The notes beneath the pieces were generated by a model. That model was not told where the DNA came from. It saw only the letters and a list, made by a program, of their open reading frames with translations, and made no database searches. 64,000 nt of DNA, from contig NZ_JANKHG010000027.1 in the NCBI RefSeq assembly GCF_024623725.1, forward strand, positions 207,601-271,600, in the 5' to 3' direction. Origin of the DNA: Limnobacter parvus. GTDB lineage: Bacteria > Pseudomonadota > Gammaproteobacteria > Burkholderiales > Burkholderiaceae_B. Positions 9,379 through 17,004 of this stretch are shown piece by piece; the stretch's first letter is position 1, and each line of letters opens with the position of its first letter. A program made the translations under genes and the position numbers.

Positions 9379-10154
9379 AAGCATCAGCACGCAAATTCAA
9401 GACCATTGAAGTAGACGGTAAGCAACGCTATTACGAACCTGCGCCAAAAGGAATTAGCGCAGCAAACTTCAAGAAAGTGGTGGAAAGCAGAAGGTCGGTG
9501 CGCAAGTTCACTGACAAGCCCATTCCGAAAGAGGTGTTGGATGAATGTCTCGACATGGCTTTGCTGGCGCCGTGTTCATCGGGTTTGCAGCCCTGGGAAT
9601 TCTATGTGGTGAAAACCCCAGCCAAAAAAGCCAAACTGGTCACAGCCTGTTTGGGCCAACTGGCTGCAAAAACCGCACAGGAATTGATTGTGTGTGTGGC
9701 GCGTGTCGACCGGGTTAGCGAGTTTTCCAAAAAGATGATCAAAGACTGGCCCATGCCGGAAGTGCCCACCTTGGTACGCCGTTATTACCAGTTGATTCCC
9801 TACAACTATTCACCCGGCCCCTTGAACAGCTTTGCCATGGTGAAGAAGGCTGCATCCAATGTGGGTGGCTTGATTGCGCCGCTTCCACGTGGCCCCTACA
9901 CACGCAGTGAAGTGGAATTGTGGGCAGCGAAAAGCGCCGCGCTGGCCTGCGAAAACCTGGTGTTGGCTTTCCGTGCCCATGGGTTCGATACCTGCATGAT
10001 GGAGGGCTATGACGAAGCCCGCGTGCGTAAATTGCTAAAGCTGAACGACAACGCCTTTCCGATCATGGTGATTGGCGCTGGCGAACGGGCAGAGGATGGC
10101 GTGTTCTGGCCTCAAATTCGGTTCGAACGTGAGTTGTTTGTGCATGAAGTGTAG
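9375..10154 (+). CDS. Nitroreductase-family flavoprotein
   Basis: FMN-dependent NAD(P)H oxidoreductase of the nitroreductase fold, 259 residues. Family marks: SRRSVRKFTDKPIP near residues 38-51 (FMN phosphate-binding Arg/Ser), then LAPCSSGLQPWEFYVV, and a C-terminal GAGERAEDG. It overlaps the RND pump stop by four bases, so it is the last gene of the tetR-RND operon. This suggests that a reducible compound, perhaps a nitroaromatic or quinone, is both exported and chemically modified. That link is inference from operon structure. The segment between about residues 115 and 150 is longer than in minimal nitroreductases. Confidence 0.9.
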   Translation: MKASARKFKTIEVDGKQRYYEPAPKGISAANFKKVVESRRSVRKFTDKPIPKEVLDECLDMALLAPCSSGLQPWEFYVVKTPAKKAKLVTACLGQLAAKTAQELIVCVARVDRVSEFSKKMIKDWPMPEVPTLVRRYYQLIPYNYSPGPLNSFAMVKKAASNVGGLIAPLPRGPYTRSEVELWAAKSAALACENLVLAFRAHGFDTCMMEGYDEARVRKLLKLNDNAFPIMVIGAGERAEDGVFWPQIRFERELFVHEV

Positions 10155-10208
10155 GACCAACACGTAAAACCAACTCGTAAAGCGATCGAGGTATGTTTTA
10201 CGGTGGTC
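10155..10208. terminator. Possible bidirectional terminator between convergent genes
   Basis: Inverted repeat in the 60-base gap between the nitroreductase and nhaA 3' ends: GACCA plus CGTAAAAC on the left, GTTTTACG plus TGGTC on the right, with a 23-base loop. No strong T-run follows on either strand, so it is only a candidate. Confidence 0.35.
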
Positions 10209-10214
10209 TGCACT

Positions 10215-11486
10215 TCAGATGTTTTTAACGTCCCCGTCGCGCAGAAGTTCTTCATTCTGCGCGGTCTCTTGTTCAAGCTGATCGGCTGCCTTGGGTGCGA
10301 AACGAAGTATTGAACAAGCAATGATCGCAGACAAGATGGATCCGAGAAGAATACCGATTTTTGCTTCCTCGACAAGTTCGGCACTTCCCGAGAAAGCCAG
10401 GCCACTGATGAACAAACTCATCGTGAAGCCAATTCCGCAAAGCATCGAGACGGCGTAGATTTGCAACCACGTGGTACCGCGGGGCTTCGCAGCGAACCCG
10501 GTTTTTACCGCAATGACTACGCCACCAAATACGCCCAGCTGCTTGCCGAGGAAAAGGCCAGCCGCAATGCCGAGGGGCAGCGGCGCCAGCATGTCGGAAG
10601 GGGACAGGCCTTCAAATGAAACCCCGGCATTGACGAAGCCAAATATGGGTACGATCAAGAAACCGACCAATGGGGCCAGTGCGTGTTCGAGTCGATGCAA
10701 CGGTGACTCAGGTGCATCCGGCGTGCCAGGCGTTGGAATGTAAGGGATCATAAAGGCACCGACAACGCCCGCGATGGTGGCATGCACGCCCGAAAGCAAG
10801 GTGACATACCAAAGTAATGCAAGACCAATCAAATAGGGCCACAGCTTCATCACGCGCGGCTTGTTCATCAAGAACATGCCGGCGAGGATCGCCGCCGCTG
10901 CAGCCAGCGCGCCAATGTTGATGCTGGAAGTGTAGAAAATAGCGATGATCGCCACCGCGCCCATGTCGTCAATAATTGCGACCGAGACAAGAAGCAATTT
11001 TAGCGACAGCGGTGCATGTCGTCCCAACAGGGCCAAGGCGCCCATTGCAAAGGCGATGTCGGTTGCTGCAGGAATCGCCCAGCCGTTTGTAAGCATGGGG
11101 TCGCCTGACGTGAAGTACAGGAAGATCCCAGCTGGCAAAGCCATACCCATCAGCGCTGGCAAAGCCGGCAGCGCGCGCTGCTCCCATGAGGAAAGATTTC
11201 CGTCAACCAGCTCGCGCTTGATTTCAAGACCCACAAGCAGAAAAAAGATCGCCATCAGGCCATCATTGACCCACAGGTGAGTCGTCATTGGGCCTAGTTT
11301 CTCGCTAAGTTCAGGGCCAATTTCAAAATGCAGGAAATGCTGATAAGTACTTGCCAGTGGGCTGTTTGCAACGACCAACGCGCACATGGCAGCCAGCATT
11401 AACAGGATGCCGCCAGCGGCTTCACTGTTAATAAAACGCTGAATGGCAGACTGTTTGGTGTGCGAATGTTGTGCGTTGGTACTCAT
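10215..11486 (-). CDS. nhaA: Na+/H+ antiporter NhaA
   Basis: Electrogenic antiporter of the inner membrane, exporting Na+ (or Li+) in exchange for protons; it supports pH and salt tolerance. Read from ATG 11486, preceded by TAAGGA, it has 423 residues with about 12 membrane helices. A frame extension to 11561 lacks a good ribosome site. Diagnostic stretches: GLEIKRELVDG, PAATDIAFAMGALALLG (paired Asp of the ion-binding site nearby, AIIDDMGAVAIIAIFY), and IGFTMSLFISGLAF near the end. It is longer than the 388-residue Escherichia coli protein at both ends. Transcribed toward the RND operon. Confidence 0.96.
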   Translation of the reverse strand: MSTNAQHSHTKQSAIQRFINSEAAGGILLMLAAMCALVVANSPLASTYQHFLHFEIGPELSEKLGPMTTHLWVNDGLMAIFFLLVGLEIKRELVDGNLSSWEQRALPALPALMGMALPAGIFLYFTSGDPMLTNGWAIPAATDIAFAMGALALLGRHAPLSLKLLLVSVAIIDDMGAVAIIAIFYTSSINIGALAAAAAILAGMFLMNKPRVMKLWPYLIGLALLWYVTLLSGVHATIAGVVGAFMIPYIPTPGTPDAPESPLHRLEHALAPLVGFLIVPIFGFVNAGVSFEGLSPSDMLAPLPLGIAAGLFLGKQLGVFGGVVIAVKTGFAAKPRGTTWLQIYAVSMLCGIGFTMSLFISGLAFSGSAELVEEAKIGILLGSILSAIIACSILRFAPKAADQLEQETAQNEELLRDGDVKNI

Positions 11487-11568
11487 ATTAATATCCTTAC
11501 GGAAAACGAAAAAGTCGTTCTCCGTATTTGGGTCAGCCCCAAGCGCACGCAGCACACGCATCTCAAGG

Positions 11569-11597
11569 ATAGTACATGATTTTTACAGCTGTACTAT
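11569..11597. repeat. 8-bp inverted repeat upstream of nhaA
   Basis: ATAGTACA at 11569-11576 and TGTACTAT at 11590-11597, a perfect 8-bp inverted repeat with a 13-base spacer. The right arm covers the stop codon of the SIMPL-domain gene and the repeat lies about 80 bases upstream of the nhaA start. It could be an operator for nhaA or a weak terminator of the upstream gene; no T-run is present. Confidence 0.4.
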
Positions 11598-12328
11598 TCC
11601 ACCAAATACTGAACCTTGGTGACCACGCGGATTTTCTTCATTACTGTGTTGTCGCCACCGTATTCGCTCAACGGTGCAGAAATTGAAAACAGTCCTTGAG
11701 TGGCTGTTTTCAAAGCACCCACTGTAACGCCAGAATCGGTCGCGAAAGTTTGCGCTGCTTCCTTCGCGTTTTCGGTGGCAGCTTTCAACATGCGTGGCTT
11801 GATGGTGTTCAAGTCTGTGAAGTAAAACTGCACATAGCTTGATTCAAGCACAATGTTTTCATTCAGAAACACATCGGTTTTCAGCGTGGCTTGTTCAACT
11901 TCATCCACTTTGGCGGTTTCCAGCACAATGCCGCCCTGTGCGCGCCAGCGTTTTTCCGGTTCCACAAACCCACCATTCGGGTTCACGTTTTCAAATACAT
12001 TCATGGGCTGGCGGCGAATGTCCGCCGCCTCAAATCCCATGCCCAGCACCAGGGTTTCCAGTTTTTCCAGCTTCGTGTTCCAGGCCTGGCTTGCTGCTTG
12101 CGGCGACTCCGCCACAGCAGAAAACGACAGGTTCCAGCTGGCTTTGTCGGATTTCACAATTTCTTCGGCCAGCCCACGCACTTCAATAAACTGATCGTAC
12201 TTTCGGAAGTCTTTCAGCGCAGTCGCCATCAAGAAACCGGCCGCCACTACACCTGCTGCCAATACTACAGAGGCCAACAAACCCATCCCGCTTTGTTTTT
12301 GGGGCGAGTACAGCGCGCTTCTTGACAT
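11594..12328 (-). CDS. SIMPL-domain (DUF541) protein, membrane-anchored
   Basis: 244 residues: short cytoplasmic start, one hydrophobic helix (about 17-38), then a periplasmic SIMPL/DUF541 domain, a BP26/OMP28-like fold. Seen patterns are IEVRGLAEEIVKSDKASW at the start of the domain and a C-terminal VTKVQYLVE strand. The family forms oligomeric periplasmic assemblies; its biochemical role is poorly defined, with reports linking members to oxidative-stress tolerance. It is followed by nhaA on the same strand and preceded by the Old Yellow Enzyme gene at 26 bases, so co-transcription with the OYE gene is possible. Confidence 0.88.
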   Translation of the reverse strand: MSRSALYSPQKQSGMGLLASVVLAAGVVAAGFLMATALKDFRKYDQFIEVRGLAEEIVKSDKASWNLSFSAVAESPQAASQAWNTKLEKLETLVLGMGFEAADIRRQPMNVFENVNPNGGFVEPEKRWRAQGGIVLETAKVDEVEQATLKTDVFLNENIVLESSYVQFYFTDLNTIKPRMLKAATENAKEAAQTFATDSGVTVGALKTATQGLFSISAPLSEYGGDNTVMKKIRVVTKVQYLVE

Positions 12329-12354
12329 GAAATTCTCCTGAATGTTGAACGGTG

Positions 12355-13689
12355 TTAGCGTGAAGAACGTTTCACTTTAAATGCGGTTGTCCATTCATTG
12401 AATAAATATTTGAAAAATGACCCGATCAGGCTCATCGATGGTTTGGCTTCAAGGCCGTCGGCCAAGCGGAAAATTTGCTGGTAGTACCAGGCCTGTGCGC
12501 CCAATACATTGATCAGCTTCAGTGGAAGTACAGGGCTGACCGGCGAGAAAATACCTTTGTCAGCCAGTTTCAACATGTGCTCGAAGCTGGCCGCGCGATC
12601 GATTTTTCCGTTCATCAATTGTTTGGGTGTGTCGGGGTGAGTGCAAAGTGGACGGCCCAGACCAATCACGTCGCACACGCCATCATTCAACGCTTCTTGC
12701 ATGGCTTCCCGGCTGCGAAACCCACCTGTAACCATCAAGGGCATGGTTGCCACTTCCCGAATCGCTTTGGCATAGTTCAAAAAGTACGCTTCGCGCTTCT
12801 TGGTACTTTCGCGCACAGCGGGTTGTTCGTCTTTCACAGAATCTGTGGCACCAGTGTGGCCCAGTAAGCGGGGTTGTTCATAGGTGCCGCCTGAAATTTC
12901 AAGCAGGTCGATTTTTTCATCGTTCAACCACTTCACTACCTGCAGGCATTCCTCATTGGAAAATCCGCCTTTGCGGAAATCGTCTGAATTCAACTTCACC
13001 GCAACCGGAAAATTGGCCCCTACAGCTTTGCGAACGGCACGCACTGCCTCCAGCAAAAAACGGGCGCGATTTTCAAGGCTGCCGCCCCACTGGTCAGTGC
13101 GTTGGTTGGTCACTGGCGACAGAAACGACGACAACAAATAACCGTGCGCGCCATGCACTTGTACACCAGTAAAACCAGCATCTTTGGCAATGCGGGCCAC
13201 GCGTGCAAAGCGTTGAATCAGGTCCAGAATTTCGTCTTCGCGCAAGGCACGTGGCGCTGCGTAATTGCCCAGCAGTTCAAGCTGAACTGCGGATGGGCCC
13301 ACGGGCTGGGTGGTCACGTAGCGTGGCGATTGCCGCCCGGCGTGTGAAATTTGCATCCACAATTGGTTGCCGTTGCTGGTGCCAGCCTTTGCCCACGCGC
13401 GCAGGGCGTCCATGCCTTGTGGTTCGCCTTGCTCGGGTGCAGGGTCAATGGATACATTGCCCGGGCGCTCCAGAATATTTCGGTCGATCAGCACATTGCC
13501 TGTAATCAAAATACCGGCACCACCCTCGGCCCAGCGTTTGTACAAGGTGGCGTGGCGCTGCGTGGCTTGCAGTTTGGCGTTGGCCACGCCTTCAGTCATG
13601 GCGGCTTTACACAAGCGGTTGGGTAACACAACGCCACAGGGCAAGGTAAAGGGTTGATTCAGTTCAATTGTGTTCATTTCATTGTTCAT
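12355..13689 (-). CDS. NADH:flavin oxidoreductase, Old Yellow Enzyme family
   Basis: FMN-dependent ene-reductase, 444 residues. TIM-barrel with family marks: PNRLCKAAMTEG near the start, the substrate-anion-binding HGAHGYLLSSFLSP (GxHGYL motif), RFLLEAVRAVRKAVG, and an FMN phosphate-binding MVTGGFRSR then IGLGRPL. It lacks the iron-sulfur/FAD C-terminal half seen in the dienoyl-CoA reductase at 24460, so it is the short single-domain type. About 60 extra C-terminal residues with hydrophobic character follow the barrel. Start taken at ATG 13689; ATG 13677 is an alternative. It lies 7 bases after the membrane-protein gene, so the tetR/membrane/OYE genes form an operon. Confidence 0.92.
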   Translation of the reverse strand: MNNEMNTIELNQPFTLPCGVVLPNRLCKAAMTEGVANAKLQATQRHATLYKRWAEGGAGILITGNVLIDRNILERPGNVSIDPAPEQGEPQGMDALRAWAKAGTSNGNQLWMQISHAGRQSPRYVTTQPVGPSAVQLELLGNYAAPRALREDEILDLIQRFARVARIAKDAGFTGVQVHGAHGYLLSSFLSPVTNQRTDQWGGSLENRARFLLEAVRAVRKAVGANFPVAVKLNSDDFRKGGFSNEECLQVVKWLNDEKIDLLEISGGTYEQPRLLGHTGATDSVKDEQPAVRESTKKREAYFLNYAKAIREVATMPLMVTGGFRSREAMQEALNDGVCDVIGLGRPLCTHPDTPKQLMNGKIDRAASFEHMLKLADKGIFSPVSPVLPLKLINVLGAQAWYYQQIFRLADGLEAKPSMSLIGSFFKYLFNEWTTAFKVKRSSR

Positions 13690-13696
13690 TGAGTTG

Positions 13697-14356
13697 TTAG
13701 CCTATCCAGAGCAGTGAGAGGGAAAGCGCGCCCGCGTAAAAAACCGCAAGGGCCAATGCGCCAAGAATTTGTTGAGCGTAGTGCTTCTTGCCCAGAATTT
13801 GCCACAGCCACAATGCGCCGATGGCCAACAGCATTTCAGGAATCAAAGGATAAATTGCAAAGCCTTCAACTTGAAGAACATTTTGGGCATGCCACAAATT
13901 CATGGGGCGCGCAGCCCATTCCCAAACTAGAAACCCGCCAAGCGAAAGGGCTGCCACCACTGGGTAGGGTTTTGGGGTGGCCAGTGCAAACCAGCACACC
14001 TGCCACAGCAGCATGATCCACAGGCCCATGAAGTAAAGCGGAACTGCACCGCCAAGGCGGGGTATGCCATGGTCTGGGAAAGTCAGCGTACCCATGCGTT
14101 CAACCAGCATCCAGTCGGCGCAGGGCAGGGCAATTGAAAGGGGCAGCAGGAATTTCCATAGCTGTACCCAGTCAGTGTGGCCACGCCAGTGGCCAACCCA
14201 GGGCAAGGCAATGTTGTAAGCCACTGCAAACACCATCAGTGCAATGCCCAAGGCATTGCCTTCCACGTTCAACGCCACTGGAATGGCGACGGCAAAAAAC
14301 AGGGCGTGAAATACCAGCGCATCGCGCACACCTGCTGTGCTGGTTCGTGCCATCAT
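13697..14356 (-). CDS. Polytopic membrane protein of unknown function
   Basis: 219 residues read from ATG 14356, which overlaps the tetR stop (ATGA). About seven hydrophobic helices are visible, rich in Trp and Leu, with no recognised catalytic motif. Position between a TetR repressor and an Old Yellow Enzyme gene suggests a role linked to the regulator's inducer, for example sensing or transport of a hydrophobic compound, but nothing in the sequence shows it. An upstream in-frame extension lies wholly inside the tetR gene and is not credible. Confidence 0.75.
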   Translation of the reverse strand: MMARTSTAGVRDALVFHALFFAVAIPVALNVEGNALGIALMVFAVAYNIALPWVGHWRGHTDWVQLWKFLLPLSIALPCADWMLVERMGTLTFPDHGIPRLGGAVPLYFMGLWIMLLWQVCWFALATPKPYPVVAALSLGGFLVWEWAARPMNLWHAQNVLQVEGFAIYPLIPEMLLAIGALWLWQILGKKHYAQQILGALALAVFYAGALSLSLLWIG

Positions 14357-14985
14357 TGCGCGGCTCCACGAATCAGCGCATTCAAAATATTGATGATTTC
14401 TTCGCTGAGTTCCGGAATGTCGGGCGGGTTTTCCAAAGTCAACCACTCGGCCAGCAGCTCATTGATTCCACCCACCAGCGCAATGCTGACCAGGTGGTAA
14501 TTGCGTTTTGGCAAATCACCGCGTGCTACCAGGCTACCCAGGTAGGCTTCAATCAAACCCGCCATGTCGTGAATGGCCTCACGCCTGCGCGTTTCCATTG
14601 CTGGGCTAACACCCACCACCTCAAGAACACCCACACGCGCCAGGCGGCTGTCTTCCAGATAGTGGTGAACCATGGCGCTAACCCCCAAAGGAATTTGCTC
14701 TGCCAAGGCAAGGTTGGGTGCGGACATGGCTTTCAAAACACCTGCACGCAAATCTGCGATGATGTTGTCGTACAGCGCGCGCAAAATCGCTTCACGACTG
14801 TCGAACAACTGGTAGAAGTGTCGTGCTGTTACTTTCGCTTCCGTGCACAGTGCCTCAATCGTGGTGCGTGCATAGCCCTGGCGTGCGAACAATTCCAATG
14901 CTGCAGCAAGCAAGCGCGCTTTGCGCTCTTCGGCGCGCTGGTCAGCGGTCACGCCACCGTATGCCCTCGTGGGTGTTTTGATCAT
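14353..14985 (-). CDS. TetR-family transcriptional repressor
   Basis: 210 residues: N-terminal HTH (about 18-65; LELFARQGYARTTIEALC, recognition helix VTARHFYQLFDSREAIL), then a helical ligand domain. Divergently oriented from the metallo-beta-lactamase-fold gene, with the palindrome GACAAGATTTCTTGTC lying over that gene's -35 box, so it most likely represses it and itself. It heads an operon with a membrane protein and an Old Yellow Enzyme. Inducer unknown; the target genes point to a small, reducible or esterified organic compound. Confidence 0.92.
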   Translation of the reverse strand: MIKTPTRAYGGVTADQRAEERKARLLAAALELFARQGYARTTIEALCTEAKVTARHFYQLFDSREAILRALYDNIIADLRAGVLKAMSAPNLALAEQIPLGVSAMVHHYLEDSRLARVGVLEVVGVSPAMETRRREAIHDMAGLIEAYLGSLVARGDLPKRNYHLVSIALVGGINELLAEWLTLENPPDIPELSEEIINILNALIRGAAQ

Positions 14986-14998
14986 TCAGTTTTCACTT

Positions 14999-15027
14999 TT
15001 GACAAGATTTCTTGTCCAAATTATAGT
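14999..15027 (+). promoter_or_regulatory. Sigma70 promoter with overlapping TetR operator
   Basis: Near-consensus promoter for the rightward gene: -35 TTGACA at 14999-15004, 17-base spacer, -10 TATAGT at 15022-15027. The perfect inverted repeat GACAAG-ATTT-CTTGTC at 15001-15016 covers most of the -35 and half the spacer, so a bound dimer would block RNA polymerase. Located 14 bases from the start of the divergent tetR gene, fitting control of both directions. Confidence 0.8.
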
Positions 15028-15073
15028 GAGCTTGTTTCACAAAGCGCAACCACAGATTAAAGGCACTCCAACC

Positions 15074-16129
15074 ATGTTCACACGCATTGCTCATTTTGAC
15101 GGCACTCGGGATGCACTTCGCCCCATGCAACGCGTGGACAATGTGCGCGAAGCGGCAAAAGACTTTCGCCATGACATGCTTAAAAAACCCAAAGTGCTTT
15201 TTTACAAATCATTCGAGTTGGTGCGCGTGCCGTACCCCAGCAAGTTTGCTTACCTGAATGCACTTGGTTTGCCCATGCCGTTTGTACATTTGTGCAACCG
15301 TTTGTTCGTCATTCAATTTTCCAGCGGTGAGGGTGTAAAAACTTTGTTGGTGAGTCCATCGGACTGGGAAAACCAGCGCGCCACGCCTTTCTTCGCTGAG
15401 CTAGACCGGAAAGCTGGCCCCTTGGTGGGAGTAATGGAAGCCTTGGTGCTGAAAAAAACATCCACGGTGTTGCAGTGTTTGGCCAGTATAGGTTTACGCC
15501 CCGAAGACGTGGATTACATCACTTACGACCACCTTCACACGCAGAACGTTAGCCGCTGGCTGGGCGCGAATGGGCTAGTACCTGTGTTTCCAAATGCCAA
15601 GCTGTTAGTGATGCGGGAAGAGTGGGAAAGCGCGCAATCCCTGATTCCCTGGCAAAACCAGTGGTACTGCCCAAATGGTACACAAGGCATAGCACCAGAG
15701 CGGCTTGAACTGCTGGATGACAGCGTTTGGTTGGGCGACGGCGCGGTGGCGCTTGTGCGAACAAAAGGCCACACCGAAGGCAATCATTCAATTGTTGCAA
15801 ACACTGACAATGGTTTGTTGGTGACCAGTGAAAACGGAGTCAGTCTGGATGCCTATGAACCCAAACATTCAAAAATCAGTGGTTTGGCCGATTTTGCAAA
15901 ACGCACCGGTGCTGAAGTGATCATCAACGGCAACACGCAGGAATACGTGGTGGATCAATACATTTCCATGGTTCAGGAAAAAAGCATGGCCGGGCCGAAC
16001 CCGGCCGACGATCGTTTTCCCAACATGGTGCCTTCCTCCGAGGCACAGCCATACTGGCTGTTCCCCGGCACCGCCCCTACATTGCGCACAGGCAGTCTTG
16101 AGTTTGGAAGGTTTGTTGCGCCGGTTTGA
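15074..16129 (+). CDS. Metallo-beta-lactamase-fold protein with altered metal motif
   Basis: 351 residues from ATG 15074 (an in-frame extension upstream runs through the promoter and is rejected). The middle part carries the MBL pattern at the position of HxHxDH, but it reads DHLHTQN: the HxH pair is kept while the following Asp and His are Gln and Asn. Further along, VRTKGHTEGNHSIVA supplies the third His motif, and LLVTSENGVSLDAYEP follows where a metal-bridging Asp is usual. It therefore probably binds one metal or none at the second site. Function unknown; likely hydrolase or lactonase-like. Regulation by the adjacent TetR is strongly suggested by the promoter. Confidence 0.72.
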   Translation: MFTRIAHFDGTRDALRPMQRVDNVREAAKDFRHDMLKKPKVLFYKSFELVRVPYPSKFAYLNALGLPMPFVHLCNRLFVIQFSSGEGVKTLLVSPSDWENQRATPFFAELDRKAGPLVGVMEALVLKKTSTVLQCLASIGLRPEDVDYITYDHLHTQNVSRWLGANGLVPVFPNAKLLVMREEWESAQSLIPWQNQWYCPNGTQGIAPERLELLDDSVWLGDGAVALVRTKGHTEGNHSIVANTDNGLLVTSENGVSLDAYEPKHSKISGLADFAKRTGAEVIINGNTQEYVVDQYISMVQEKSMAGPNPADDRFPNMVPSSEAQPYWLFPGTAPTLRTGSLEFGRFVAPV

Positions 16130-16155
16130 TTGCGTAGTTTAATGACCTAACTTAG

Positions 16156-16467
16156 TTACGCAATGTAGCTGCAGCAGTAATCCACAGGTGTCTTCACTTT
16201 CAACTGGAATTTTGCGTTGGCAGGCACTTCAAAGGCCTGGCCACCCGTGATTGTTTTCCAGCTTTCACCGGGCAAGCACACGTCCATTTCGCCAGCCAGA
16301 ATTTCCATGATCTCTTTTTCAGCGGTGCCGAATTCATAGTCGCCGGGCAACATGATGCCCAAGGTTTTCTTGGTGCCGTCTGCAAATAAAACGGTGCGGC
16401 TGCTTACCTTGCCGTCGAAATAAATATTGGCCGCTTTCACCACAGAAACATTGTCGAATTGAGTCAT
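16156..16467 (-). CDS. ppnP: Pyrimidine/purine nucleoside phosphorylase PpnP
   Basis: Small cupin enzyme (YaiE/DUF1255) that phosphorolyses nucleosides to free base and ribose 1-phosphate. From ATG 16467, which follows AAAGGA at good spacing, it has 103 residues, close to the 94 of the Escherichia coli protein. Family signatures: [28 protein letters not shown] and the C-terminal VDYCCSYI. Single-gene unit, convergent with the MBL-fold gene 26 bases away. Confidence 0.93.
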   Translation of the reverse strand: MTQFDNVSVVKAANIYFDGKVSSRTVLFADGTKKTLGIMLPGDYEFGTAEKEIMEILAGEMDVCLPGESWKTITGGQAFEVPANAKFQLKVKTPVDYCCSYIA

Positions 16468-16692
16468 TTGAAAATCCTTTGGATGCAAAAAATCTGGAGG
16501 TTGAATGATGCCTTAATTTCAGCTGGTTTCTGCTTGCCCTTACTCCCCCAAAATTGGTTGGTTTGTTGTTTTCTGCTAAAAAACTGACACATTGTAAGTA
16601 AAAACCTTACAAATTAGGTATATTTGCTACCTAGAAATGGTTAGCCACAAATGATTAACCATTTTGTCTTCAACCCCAGCTGAAGGAATTCA

Positions 16693-16989
16693 ATGTTAAG
16701 TCAGTCGCCAGTTACCGTTGGTTTGGAATCCATGGACTCGTTGCCAGGATCGAACTTGATCGATCTTTCTCTTGCGTCTTCATTTATCCCTGGCGATCTG
16801 TTTCAAAGCATTGTTTCGCAAATTGCTCAAATCGATTTGTCCTTGTTTGGCATGCACAACCAGTTTGATCCTTTGACTTCGGCCCTTTCTCCATCTTGTT
16901 TTGCTGATTTCTTCCAGTCCACATCGCCTATTAACTCCAGTGCATCATTCGCTGAGCCCGTGGTGGCTCAGAGCGCTGAATTCGCTTGA
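16693..16989 (+). CDS. Small Ser/Leu-rich hypothetical protein upstream of the repeat protein
   Basis: 98 residues, preceded by AAGGAA at 7-bp spacing. No signal peptide and no recognised domain; rich in Ser, Phe, Leu and Pro, with only His55 and Arg/Lys absent or nearly so, giving a strongly acidic and hydrophobic composition. The repeat-protein gene begins 15 bases after its stop with its own AAGGAA site, so the two are almost certainly co-translated. The 200-base stretch upstream (16489-16692) is AT-rich and presumably holds their promoter. Confidence 0.6.
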   Translation: MLSQSPVTVGLESMDSLPGSNLIDLSLASSFIPGDLFQSIVSQIAQIDLSLFGMHNQFDPLTSALSPSCFADFFQSTSPINSSASFAEPVVAQSAEFA

Positions 16990-17004
16990 TTCAAGGAAAA
17001 TAAA

